This document shows positions 1-11,900 of a stretch of 64,000 nucleotides of DNA, in pieces (within the stretch, counting starts at the first letter, position 1; each line of letters opens with the position of its first letter). Below the pieces are notes generated by a model, which worked only from the letters and a program-made list of their open reading frames with translations, did not search any database and was not told where the DNA came from. A program made the translations under genes and the position numbers. The DNA is from Psococerastis gibbosa (lineage: Eukaryota; Arthropoda; Insecta; Psocodea; Psocidae): contig OZ020487.1 of the NCBI GenBank assembly GCA_963971405.1, positions 33,155,371 through 33,219,370 of the forward strand, in the 5' to 3' direction.

Positions 1-2909
1 GCATAAAATAAATGGCGGTCAGCCCTAGGCCCACCGGTTTTCTCAATGGGCCTGTGACCAGGAAAGGCAAGGCTTAGGTTCGAGTTTCCTTTGATATTTT
101 CGGTAAAAGTGAAAAAATTCAGATTCATGGAAGGTTAAATCACCAAAAATTTGAAATTCCTGGATGAGAGACTAATTAAGTAAGCTTGAGATGAGATGCA
201 TTTGAGTAGAGTGGCTGGTCAATTTAGACAAAGTTATTATAGCTTGACATAGGAGTATGGAATTTGAGGTTGGCACAAGATAAGCTTTGTTTGTAAGGTT
301 GTCCAGTAGCTTAACGAGATGGGGTGGGGGAGGGGTACTCCGATTTGCTCATAAGGAAACCTACTGCAATATTTGAATATATAAATTTTGCTGGGCTGCG
401 GCTACAACGGCTGTTATGGAAGATGGGCAGTGCCAGCAAATTAGAAATGATCATGGGCAGCTTGTGACCGCAAATATTGCACAGATGCGTGGCGAAATCA
501 GTTCCAGAAACATTTATTTACATTATTTCCCAGAATGTTTTATCGTTATCTCCACAGACTGTCGTTATATTGACATTACAATAAGTTTAGCTTAGAATAG
601 GCAATTTCATTACTTGGAAAATATATTGAATTTTTATACTAGTACATATTTAAAATAGTACAATATTATATATTGGAGAGCTTTCCAGTATTGCTCGCAT
701 ACTTTATTTGATTTACGTGTGATGAAAATAGCAATTTAACTCTTTCATATTAATGATACTTTCAATGAGGGCTTGGCAAATGTTCCCTAAATTTCTCCAA
801 TGTTTTTATTCAGTCCAACTTACTAATATCAGGCGTTTTATTTTTCTCGTTCGCAATTCTCGCTACTTTATTTATCAAAGCAAATACAATATGTACTATA
901 GTATAGATAAAAATCTTTACATCTGCATCTGCCAGCCTCAAATGACGTCTTCAATGTGTCACTTAGAGATATCGCCCACATAAACTGTGTTACCATCTTA
1001 GTTCGTGCCATACTTTTGTTGAAAATAGGACCTCAATAAGGGACGGTTTGTTCACAAAATTTTCGAAAAAAAAAGTCTGATGCCAGTTTTTAAACATGTC
1101 TTGGCGTGCTCGTGCTTTGAAAAATGAACTCAGAAAATTTCAATATGTGTGTATTTTATTTTTTTTATTTTTACATATTTTTAATAAATTTTCGTAACAT
1201 AATATGCAGAATTTTCGTTTTATTCTGTGACAGTGTGACCGCAGTATAATAACGTACGCCGCGAAAGTTTTTTTCTTCACAACGATTAATTAGATATTTC
1301 CGGTTATTTTTGTATGAACGTGAAATGAGTTACTCGGGAAAGTCCGATAACTCACAGTGCCTAATTACTTCTGTCTTCTTAGTTGGACCATTAGGGGGTC
1401 CCTTATTCTAACCTATAGGCTATAGGCAACACAGAAAACTCTCTCACTGAAATGCATAAGGTTACCAAAGGAGAAAACTACAAGTCTTTCTCGACACATT
1501 TAATATCAATACAGTTTATTGCTGGCAGGGAAATGCTAGATGTAGCTAATTGTGGTACGGACTCAGGCTTTCACCAGAAACGCAGGAAGGTCGAAAAATC
1601 ACGTCTGTCCGCATTTTTTTTTTACTGTAGCTCGAAAACTATCAACTTTTTCAAGAACATGTTTCTGCTCCAAATTATTATTCAAAATTTTCTGCGAAAT
1701 CATTGCTTAAAACTTTTTCTATGATCAATGGCCTACGAGGAAACCCCGAAATGGCTCTGTTCAGCTACGTCCTCCAAAATTTTGAGGAAAAGACATTTTT
1801 ACTCTCCCAATGAAAGTAGTGCCATAAATCGATAATGATCGTTAATTGCGGTAGATTTTCACATTTCGATATGCCTCTGAACCACAAAATAGTGGATTTT
1901 ACAAAACTACTGTCGTGGGTCAATGCCGCGTCTTTCGGCAGGTCTAGCGCTCAAACTAGCCGGATATTTGACTCAATTTTTATATGGGGGGTACACATTT
2001 GTCACAAGTCACAAACCACAGTACAAAACACATATTTCTTATATCTTTTATTACACGTTACTCTTTTTAAATAGTGTTGCAATATATTTTACTACTGGTT
2101 ATATTTTTTACATTTGCAGCTACTGTAGTTGATACTTTGATCATTGTTGAACAAGCCGTTTCACATTTAGGAAGAAAAAAAATTAATTAAAAATTTGCCC
2201 CCAAACTGGGGTATGTCGTTTTTTTGTAATGTGCACACAAAAAATTGGGTCTTGGAACCTCGCATGTAAAAATTTGAGTCAAATTGTCAGGCTGAAGACT
2301 GGTTTAGACGCTGAACCTGCCAAAAGACCCGGCATTGACCCACGGACGCACGGCCAGTAATTTTGGAAAATCCACTATTTTGTGGTTCAGAAGCATCAAA
2401 ATGTGTAAATATACGAAAAGCTCATGTTTTGAATTGGAATTGATATTCTACGTACAGTTTTACGTTATAATCATAAAATCCCCGACCGGTGAGCAAGAAA
2501 GAAGATTCAAGCCTTGATAATTCAATAATAATGATTACTCCTTAAGTTTAAGTATCCAAACATGACTGAGTACTTCAAAATCTTCGTTCATTAAAGAATT
2601 ATCGCTTCAACAAATACAGCTTTTAAACGAGCCTTAATCTTAATTTGCATGGAACATTATCATCATTATAATAAAATTCTATAAAATCAGGAATTCAAAA
2701 AATATTGTTTTTCTGGAGTTAGTACAAATTTATAATAATGCTTATTAAAGTTTTGTTGATTCCCAACTTTGTACCGTACTGTTGAAAAGTCCGTTAATTG
2801 GGACTTGCTTTTGTATGAAAGGTCGCTCGTAACTGCTCTGTTTAAGTGAATAACTCCATTAATTATGTATTGCAGCGGGAACTGGACTGACTCTGCCTTT
2901 TTGTTTTAG
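1..2909. other. Upstream endophilin intron or 5' flank
   Basis: Apart from a tRNA-like scrap near 45-95 (gcttaggttcgagtttcc) and the foldback at 1855-2410, this is AT-rich DNA without recognisable genes. The endophilin first exon was looked for and is not here. Confidence 0.6.
1855..2410. repeat. Large foldback (inverted repeat) element
   Basis: The arms at about 1855-2010 and 2230-2410 are inverted copies. Both contain gaaccacaaaatagtggatt and gtgggtcaatgccg with the intervening text in the same order. The loop is about 220 bp. No target duplication could be assigned. Confidence 0.75.
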
Positions 2910-2978
2910 TATGTCACCGAGAAGATGGGAGGTGCTGAAGGCACCAAGTTTGATGAAGAATTCATGGAAATGGAGAGG
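2910..2978 (+). CDS. EndoA: Endophilin A exon (second coding exon; start of N-BAR)
   Basis: The acceptor ttgttttag precedes 2910 and the donor gtaagt follows 2978. The 69 bp encode 23 residues beginning YVTEKMGGAEG and ending FMEMER, which directly follow helix H0 in known endophilins. Both ends are phase 0. Confidence 0.93.
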
Positions 2979-5900
2979 GTAAGTGTTTTAATTATGGTCA
3001 AAATAGCCACATGATTAAATAAAATGAATAAAAAATAAATATTGACTTTTTAGACAGTCTAGAACTGTCTGCTACCACGTCATAAACATTTCATATCACT
3101 ATTGACGTTGGTGGAATCCCCGCCTTAAAAGACTAGACAGACAGAAAAGTTCCAATAAATTATCATCATCAATAGTCAGTCCCAGCTGCCCTCCTCAACT
3201 CCCTCTACTTCTGATTATCCCACTCTTCTGAGAATTTCCTCCCGCCATTTACACCCGAACAGGCTGTTATCCATTCGCATTATGTGCCCGAACCATTGCA
3301 GTCTCCTCACTATCCTCTCCACCAATGTTTCATCTACCCCGCCGGTTCAGGGGGCCAACATTATCCAAAAAAAAAAGTAAAGTTTATGAAAAATACTCAA
3401 ATTATTTGTTATTATTATTTATTTATTTCTAACCCTTTCTTGTCCTTTGAAACACTTGAACTTCATCTCAGCCGCTTGCATTTTAATTTTACTTTGTTCT
3501 CCATTGTTCGTGACCACTTGCTCCAGGCTGTACGTCATAATTGGTGTATTAAATAAAGTAAGTTTTCAATTATTATTTCCTTAAATACTCTTGGTGCTAT
3601 TGTCGTCCATCCATTATGTGTACGGAATCACATGCCAAGCGCAATGTTGTACTGTGGAAAAGAGCAATATGGAAAAGAGCAATATGGAAATTCAATCCAG
3701 CGGACAAATTTGTTTCCTACCACGATTTACCATATGAGTAATCCATTGGCAGTCATGAAATTCCCGACTGTTTAAATTTAAATTGAAATGGTGCAACGTA
3801 TCAGCTGTGGGTGGGTAGTTTCTCGCTGCGTTCTGGACTGATAAGGGGCATCATGCAGTCTAGGCCGGTGTGCTCTGCCCATATCACAGCCCTAGACTGT
3901 GGCCGAGTGTTACAAATTTCGCCCCTTCCCCACCTCACCCCTCACTCTTTCCCACGTCGTCAATTTAGGGGGTATAGGAGGGGGGGGGGAAGGGGGGTCC
4001 AAATGAAACAATTTTCCGCTGGACCCGGGTGCATTCATCCGTATGGAGACCTTACCTTCGGTTGCCTGACTGTTTCTGACCATAACATCCCATTCATCAT
4101 CAAGCATCGGGCAGTCCTTGAGGTGGCTGGCGGCCATAGGGGTACTCCCGCACAGGACGCAGTCGGGGGACCTCAATATTCCAATTCGGTGGAGGTGGGA
4201 TGCCAAAAGATCGTGCCCGGTTATTGTTCTGAAGACTGCTACTGAAGTGGGCCGTGGTAGGTTCTTCTTTACGGGTTTGTTTAACAGTGTGCTCCATTGT
4301 TTTCCACTTGAGGCTAGTCGCAGCATGAATGAAAGAGGTTGCTGATACTGCAGTGTTACATTCTATATTCTGCGTACAGTGTAAAGATTAAAGATTGTTT
4401 ACTTACACTTTACAGCTCTAATATCCTAGAGTTCACAATTATTCAGAAATATGAATTACTGTTGTGTTAAATGCTTACACGTATTACTATACAAAAGAAC
4501 CGGTCCGCGATTACTCGAACATGCTTTCCTATTTTTTTATCAATTAGACATTAGTAGATAGATATTTATGAGTGATTCCATAGTAAATAATTTTCCTATG
4601 GTTAAATTTTGGATCTGTCGCCATCCCCTATTCGAAAACACTGAATTGATCGATGGGATTGGATATTCTAGAACGGGCAGACCAATCAATACATTACAGC
4701 ATAGTAATAATGGCAGGGTGCGCAATGTATTGGAGCGTGAATTTTTCATAATTGGTTTGGGAAAGCAACCTGTTCGGTTTTGTTACTCTATTTAGCACAT
4801 AAAACATACCTGCAGCCGGATCGAGGCGATTATAATATCATCAGGCTGCAGAAGTTAGAAAGCATCGATAGAAAGGTTCCCCGGAATAATCATTTTTCAT
4901 GAAAATTGACTTATTTTTATTTTTGTACCCCCGAAAGCAAGCAAGCGACCTATGACGTTTTGTTAATATTAATAACGACTACAATATTATGTGTATTTAA
5001 AAGAAATAGTTTTTTTTAGACGTTTCTTTTTGGAGTTTTTGAGGGTAAACCCCCCCCCCCCCCAAATTGAGTTAGCCCAAACTAAAAAAAAATGATCCCG
5101 AGGCATGATTTTTGTGAACCTTCATACATACATACAGTATACATTCCAAATTTCATCCACCCACCAGTCGATGAACAGACATACAGATATTTCGTAAAAA
5201 CATTTTTTGGTTCCTGGGACCTCAAAACGTGTAAATCCGTTAAAATCTCGGATTGGAAAAGTTTGACCATAACAAAACTTTCCGTATACTACTAGTACGT
5301 ATGAATTGGAAAGCAATAAACGTTATTGATAATATTATTTATAATCTACTCTTCGAGCTGTTGTACCTATAACACACAAAACGAAATAGAACAGGAGTAC
5401 AGGAGTACTAAGTGGGAATATTTACATTGTTTATAATCCCGTTCTGTTGGGGCTATTATATTTCTGCAAAATTGACCCAGTTTGACAGCAATTTTCCTAT
5501 CATTATGGCTGTTATCGGTAATAAAGTTCCTTTTAAACATCGGATTTGGTTGTTATCTGTGCTCCCCCATTGCGAGTGTAAGTAAGCAACTGGTGGGGAT
5601 ATTGGGGTTTATATGCCGGATAGTAATTTCATTTCGGGGGGGGGGGTGTAGGTGGAGAGGTCAATTAGTAATACCTCCCGTCCTGCCGCCCCCCTTTCAC
5701 ATGGCCCCTTTCATGTTCCACGCCTTGATATTCATTTCACATGCATTGAAAACCTTGCACAATAATTTTTGCAGTCCCTGACTCCCAGAAGTAATTTACG
5801 TCATGTTTTTAGTCGAGATTTATTTCTCTGATCTGCCAGCTGGCCTACTATTTCGTTTAGTATTAAGTTATTCATGGGGTTAAAAATGTAAACAAAACAA

Positions 5901-8900
5901 TTTTGAATAGCATTTTCAATCGTAAAATTATATTGCCAATTGCCATAGTAGGCCAGCAGCAGTGCCAACATTTAATTGTACCTGTAATATAGAAGGAAAA
6001 AATATCTTTTAGTCGTAAAAACAAATTGTACAGAAAACATTGATAGTACTACTGAGCCATTGTAGTGGTAGGTGGTAGTCATTGCCACCGACTAACAAAA
6101 GTTGTAGGAACTCTGTTAAAAAAGCTATAGTTGTGTGAGGGTGCACGGTGGAGTGGATATTCCTTAGCTATGTCCAATCAATGTCAGTGATGGTCACATG
6201 CTACGTATCAAAATTTAGAGCAGCACTTTTCTTTTTACTATTGTCTCAATGATAATACCTCTAAACGCGACTGTCGGGATTTCCTGTGAAATTTGACTTT
6301 GCGCCGTATCCGATTGTTCATTAACACTACTCTGTTCGCAAACATATTTTTGGGGTAAAAATACCTAATTCTAAAAAAAAAAAAAAAAAAAAAAACGATG
6401 GTAATTTCCATTAGGAGTATATGAACTGTATCTGAATGGTAATTGAAAGTTTAGAAGGAAAGCGATGACAGCTTATAAATTGCTATGCAGGCAAAGAGCT
6501 GGGGGGGGGGGGGGCTGCGCGGGTTTCCCTGCAATTTATTATCATTTCTGTGTTTTTTTTTAAATGTTGCCCACCTTAGCGGAAAAAAAGCTGAGAAATC
6601 ATGTCTGACTGCAATGAAAAAGTGGGATAACTTTGTGTTCCATTAAGGTACGAAAGAATTGATTATATTGTAATCCTTCCGCTCATCAAAGCTCGCCTGC
6701 TAAAGTGGTAAAAAAATATATTTAAATCTGAAAAACTTACGGATACTTTCCAAGTTATTGCGGGCCTAAGGCAAGAGTCCTGCCGCAATAGTTTCTCTAA
6801 GCTTCTTCCTTAAATGCCTCTTCAATCGAAGATTGGCTATCAATATGGCAATTTGGACCTTCGAGAATGCTGCTCTGAAAAGGAAAGTCGTGCTCTTGCC
6901 AAACCACTTGGATTATTACATGAAGAAGGCGATACTTTTCGTTCCTCATCACATGGCCGAATTATGTTAGTTTCCGTTGCTTAACCGTGAGCAACAACCC
7001 TGTTTCTGTATCCATTCGCCGTAGGACCTCAGCATTAGGGACACATTAATGTGTATACCCACATTTCAAATGCACTAATTCTGCTCACATGGCTTGTGTC
7101 AACGTCCATCACTCCAGGCCATATTCCACTGAGCAATGCCGTTTAGACACTGGAGCCTATACCGAGACTTGGTGGGAATGGTCCTGACTGAGAGCTTCCT
7201 TACTGTATGACTGTATGTACAATATTAGTATATTGTCGCAGACAACTTCCATGTAAGGCGGGTATTCCACATACGTACATCGTCAATGAAAATTATGAAA
7301 TTGAAGGACATTTCAATTTTACTCTATGCCATTGTTAAAATTGATCAATGATCAATTGATCATAGAGTAAACTCACAAACAAACTAAAATTAAAAAATGG
7401 CGTCATGGGATATGACAAGTACAACTATTTTAATTGATTTCTTTAAAAAGAACGCATTTCTGTATAAAAATTATAATAAGGTTTAAATAATAAGGCGAAG
7501 AAGAAAACAAATACAGTTTCAAGAAACAAATGCAAACAAATTTCAAAAATTTGGCGCATACGTTTCAATAGAAAATTGTCAATTTTTGAAAAAAACATGT
7601 GGAATGGCCGCCATCAATGATAAATTGAAATGTCCTTCAATTTCATAATTTTCATTGACGATGTACGTATGTGGAATACCCGCCTAAGAGAACGGAGCTC
7701 AGTTGACCCTCCGTGACCCACGCCTGCTACCGTGTAGTGGTCTTGTTTGGCCTCATGCACGCAGATCTAACAATAACAATGTAACCAAGTGTCATATTAG
7801 TCAATGTTGAAAATCCACTAATATCTCCTAACACTATGTGACCGTTGGCGATTGTTATTCATATTCGGCTCACTATAACGTCTATAAGACTATAACCGGC
7901 CTTTTTTATGAATGCATATCCGTTCGCAGATGCCGATTTCCCGTAATTACAACCTAGGTTATGACCCAGTCAATTTTAAGGGAAAATGTTAAATTAAAAA
8001 GTTCGTATATCATTTACAATATTACTTAATTAATATTTGACAATTAGCCTATTAGCGTTTTTACATTTGCTACAAACCACTGAGTATTGGATGTTTACCT
8101 TAGCTTAAAATTACCTACTTCTTAAGGTTACAATCTTAGCGATTGGTTGGGAGCAACTCCCTGCATATCGTCCTCCAGTTTACTCGGTCCTCGATCTTCC
8201 TCTTCAGTTCTTGATATGATATTGCTCCTGCGTCTTCTTTTACTTGATCCATGAATTCCTTCTTCGGCCGTCCTCTTCGGTTATTTCCCTCTACTGTGCC
8301 CTCGATAATAGTGTGTACCAGATTTTCGTGCCTTAGCAAATGCCCCATCCATTTCGCTCTCCTGATTCGTATCTGGGCTACTAACTGTCTCTCTTCCCCG
8401 ATAGCGTCTAGCACTCTTTCATTTGTCACATGGTCCCTCCAGCTGATCCGTAGCATCCTTCTGTAACACCACATTTCGAAAGCTTCGAGTTTCTTTAGTT
8501 CCTTATCTGCTATAGTCCAGGTTTCACAGTTACAATAAAACACTCCACACACATGTTTTTAGAAATTGCTTCCTGATGGTTAGTTTTATGTTATAGGATT
8601 CCAGAATCTTGGATTTTTTATTGAATGCCACCTTGGCTTGTTGGATACGGCTGTTTATTTCAATCGCTGAGCTATTGTCTTCTGTTATTGTGCTGCCCAG
8701 GTACTTAAATTGCTTGACACTGCTGAGAACTACTCTGTCAAGGGATGCATATGCTTGGCTAATGTCATTCTTATTCTTCACAACCATGACTTTGGTTTTG
8801 CTTTTATTTATGGTCATATTATATCCTCTTGTCAATATGTCCTGCATTGTTTCTAAGGCACGCTGTAGTTCCTCTTCGTCGTCAGCGATAAGTGCAATGT

Positions 8901-11900
8901 CATCAGCGAAACGTATCATGTCAACTTTTACCCCCTGCACTCTCACACCTCTTACGTCAAGCAGCGATTCTCTCATCTCGTTTAAGGCCATTTGTATGTA
9001 TATATTAAATAGTGCCGGAGATAACGAACATCCCTGTCTTACCCCCTGACGTATTCTGGCCTCTCCAATTTCTGTCCCAGACCTTATGACTACCGCTTCA
9101 TTCTTGTATAGCGCCCATATGATTTTCCTGTCCTTGTGCTTGACTCCAGACTTTTTTAGTGTTTCGAAGAGCTTTTTCCATTGGACTTTGTCAAAGGCCT
9201 TCTCCAGGTCAATAAAACCGATATAAGTTCTACGGTTTCTTCTTAGTCTTTTTTCTAGCAGTACTCTTAGTGATACAATCGCTTCTCGTGTTCCTCTGCC
9301 ATTGCGGAACCCAAATTGGTCTGGGGTTAATCGCTCTTCAATTATCGGATTTATTCTCTTTAGAATTATATTGGTCAGGATCTTGGACGCATGGGAGATT
9401 AGGCTGAGCGTTCTATGTTGTTCGCATTTGGTCGTCCCATCCTTCTTAGGCAGTGCCACAATAACGCACTTCTCAAAGTCTCTTGGTATCGAGCCAGTGT
9501 TGTACATTTTACAAACCAGTCTATAGAGCTCTTCCATGCAGTTCTCCCCAATATTTTTTTAACAATTCTGCTGGTATATTGTCTACTCCTGGGGCTTTTT
9601 TAGCTTTTAACTTTTTTACCGCTAGATCGAATTCGTCTCTAAGTATGTTGTCTCCTAACTCACTGTCGTCTGGTTCGTTTTCTAGTATTTCATTCTCATT
9701 GACAACACTATTTCCATCATACAGTTGTTCAATGTATTCCTGCCATCTTTTGTTTATGGCATCGGCATCATACAGTATTTTCCCATCTGCGCTTTCGATC
9801 ACCGGCGACTGTCCCTTTTTATTCTTAAAGAAGCTCTTAGCCATCTTGTACGCAACGTCTGTGTTTCCTTTCGCCATATGCTCCTCAATTTCAAGACATT
9901 TCTCTTGGTAGTAGCACTCCTTGGCAAGCCGCGATTCTTTGTTAATCTTGTTTCTCAAGGTTTTATACCTTCTTTGGCCTGCTTCCGATTTGTCCTTTTT
10001 GGCTTCCCTCCTTTGCCCTATTAGCTCCAGGATTTCCTCTGTGATCCATTATTTTCGTGCTTGTGGTCTATCATTGTTTCGGACTTCTTGGCCTGCCGCT
10101 TGTAGTATATTGTCTTTAATCTGGTTCCACCATCCCTCTACATCGTCATTGTCTCTGACAGCAAGGCCCTCTGATGTCTTTGTTTGGTACCGCCTTAGGA
10201 CAACGGCATCTTTTAGCTTTGAGAGGTCCCATCGCTTTTTCGTTCCCTTTTGCAGTTTTTTTCAATTTTATTCTGCTTTTGGTCAGTACCATGTTGTGGT
10301 CGCTTTCTATGTCGGGACTGGAGTAGCTTCTGCTGTCTTTTATTTGGTTCTTATACCTGCCGCGCACTATAATGTAGTCGATTTGGGTTCGGGTTCTACC
10401 GTCAGGAGCTTGCCAGGTGTACCGTCGTCTTGGGTGGTGCTGGAAGAGTGTGTTGGTGATCACTAGGTCGTGCTTTGAGTAGAATTGTACCAGTCTGTTA
10501 CCGCGATTGTTTCTATTTCCAAGCCCGTAAGGTCCAACTGTCGAACCATCTCTTCCCATTCCCACAACTGCATTCCAATCACCCATAATGACTAACTTTT
10601 CATTTGCTTTCACACCCTTCATTAGTTCTTCTATGCTTTCATATAGTATCTCTACGTCATTATCGTCGTATGTGGACGTGGGCATGTATACTTGTATTAT
10701 CACCGTATCCACGGGCTTGGTTTCAATTTTTACTAGTATTATTCGGCCGTTGTATTGTACATAGCTTTTAACTCTCTTTCCCCATTCTTTACCCAGCACT
10801 ACCCCCACTCCTCCTCGGCCGGGTTTGCCCTCAATGCAGCCAGTATGGATCACTCTAGTATCTCCGGTCCAGAAGTCACCACTGTTCGGCCATCTCATTT
10901 CTGCAATTCCGATGACATCCAGCTGCATTTTTTTCATCTCTTCCTTCAGGTTCTCTAATTTGCTGTTTTGCAGCAACGTCCTGACGTTCCATGTGGCGTA
11001 TCTCGCTCCTCCGTCCTTGTGGTTCTTCAATTCTTTCTTCTTTGTCTTCTTTTCTTCTCTGCTTTTGCGTTGTCTGGTTCTTTCTTCATTCACAGTCGTC
11101 GTATTGTCCTTGGTCTTCTTCTTTCTTGAGTCGTCTCGAGTAGTCCCCACCCGGAGCTCCGAACGGGGGACTTTTTTATCTCCGGAAATTATTTTTACTT
11201 GAGACTTTTTCATATTGCTGCTGGTCCAGGGGATGCTATGTGTGGCCTTTAATGCGGTGGTTTCCCGTTTCCTTCCGCATCCTAATGCCGTTGACTCCTT
11301 ATGAGTTCCTCCGCCTTCGGGGTTAGTTTCCTAACCCCAGGACAATAGAGTGCCCTTGCCCTAACTCCGAAGAACTAGGTGGGGGTCTTATACCGGACCC
11401 TTTTCGGTTAAATTAGTAAAGAGAGAAAGTTATGTAGGTCTATGGTCTCTTGACCTAGTCCATAAAATTGTGTAAATTTGGTCCACTGGTCGTTCGACCA
11501 CTAACCATGGAGAGTTACAATTTCTTCTGCCACGGGTTATCCCAAAATAAAAGCAATCTGTTGAAAAACGATGAGATTTCCAAATCTTTTTTAAACAAAT
11601 GAGGCCTGAGAATTGTTGTGTATTAACAATTTATTGATTAGTTGTGAAGCAGCCGGGTAAATAGTCTGCATTTCTAGACAGTTTGTATTTTTCATGAGGC
11701 CATTTTCAAATCAGTTCGGCTGTGGAACGAGGAATGTATTAAGTTCCTCAAAAAAATACCGGGACATCGTTTGTTTACAAAATATATGGTTATCTCTGTC
11801 TTAACTGTGATATTGTTACCATATTGTTGAAGTTGGAGGGTAATAGCGGCTTCGGTGGCAAGGTGGTAGCGTGCTTGTACTTGTGCGAGTCTCTACACAC

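Larger units (their letters stand above)
4340..6780. other. Intronic DNA
   Basis: Besides the repeats listed at 5160-5322 and 6150-6310, it holds homopolymers (C run at 5049-5063, G run at 5637-5647, A run at 6374-6395, G run at 6501-6514). No gene is seen. Confidence 0.6.
8136..11213 (-). mobile_element. RTE-type LINE with endonuclease and reverse transcriptase, frameshifted
   Basis: Read on the minus strand, an ATG at 11213 opens an apurinic-type endonuclease (YATWNVRTL, DVIGIAEMRW, MGDWNAVVG, TQIDYIIVRG, SDHNMV), followed by a reverse transcriptase (LKAKKAPGVDNIPAELLKK, FIDLEKAFD, GVRQGCSLSPALFN, FADDIALIADD) and the typical C-end (RRMLRISWRD, RAKWMGHLLRHE, RRGRPK). Architecture and phrases fit the RTE/BovB-like clade whose hits are often mislabelled craniofacial development protein 2. 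Three frameshifts (near 10230, 9535 and 8540) and one stop near 10050 disable this copy, but it is otherwise close to full length. It lies in an endophilin intron in antisense orientation. Confidence 0.9.

Noticed and set aside
3811-4245. 144-codon plus-strand frame
   Set aside because: It is antisense to the LINE RNase H tail on the minus strand.
9921-10466. 181-codon plus-strand frame
   Set aside because: It is antisense to the LINE, which has recognisable motifs on the other strand.
10825-11202. Phe/Ser-rich plus-strand frame opposite the LINE endonuclease
   Set aside because: It is an antisense shadow of the Lys/Arg-rich LINE leader.
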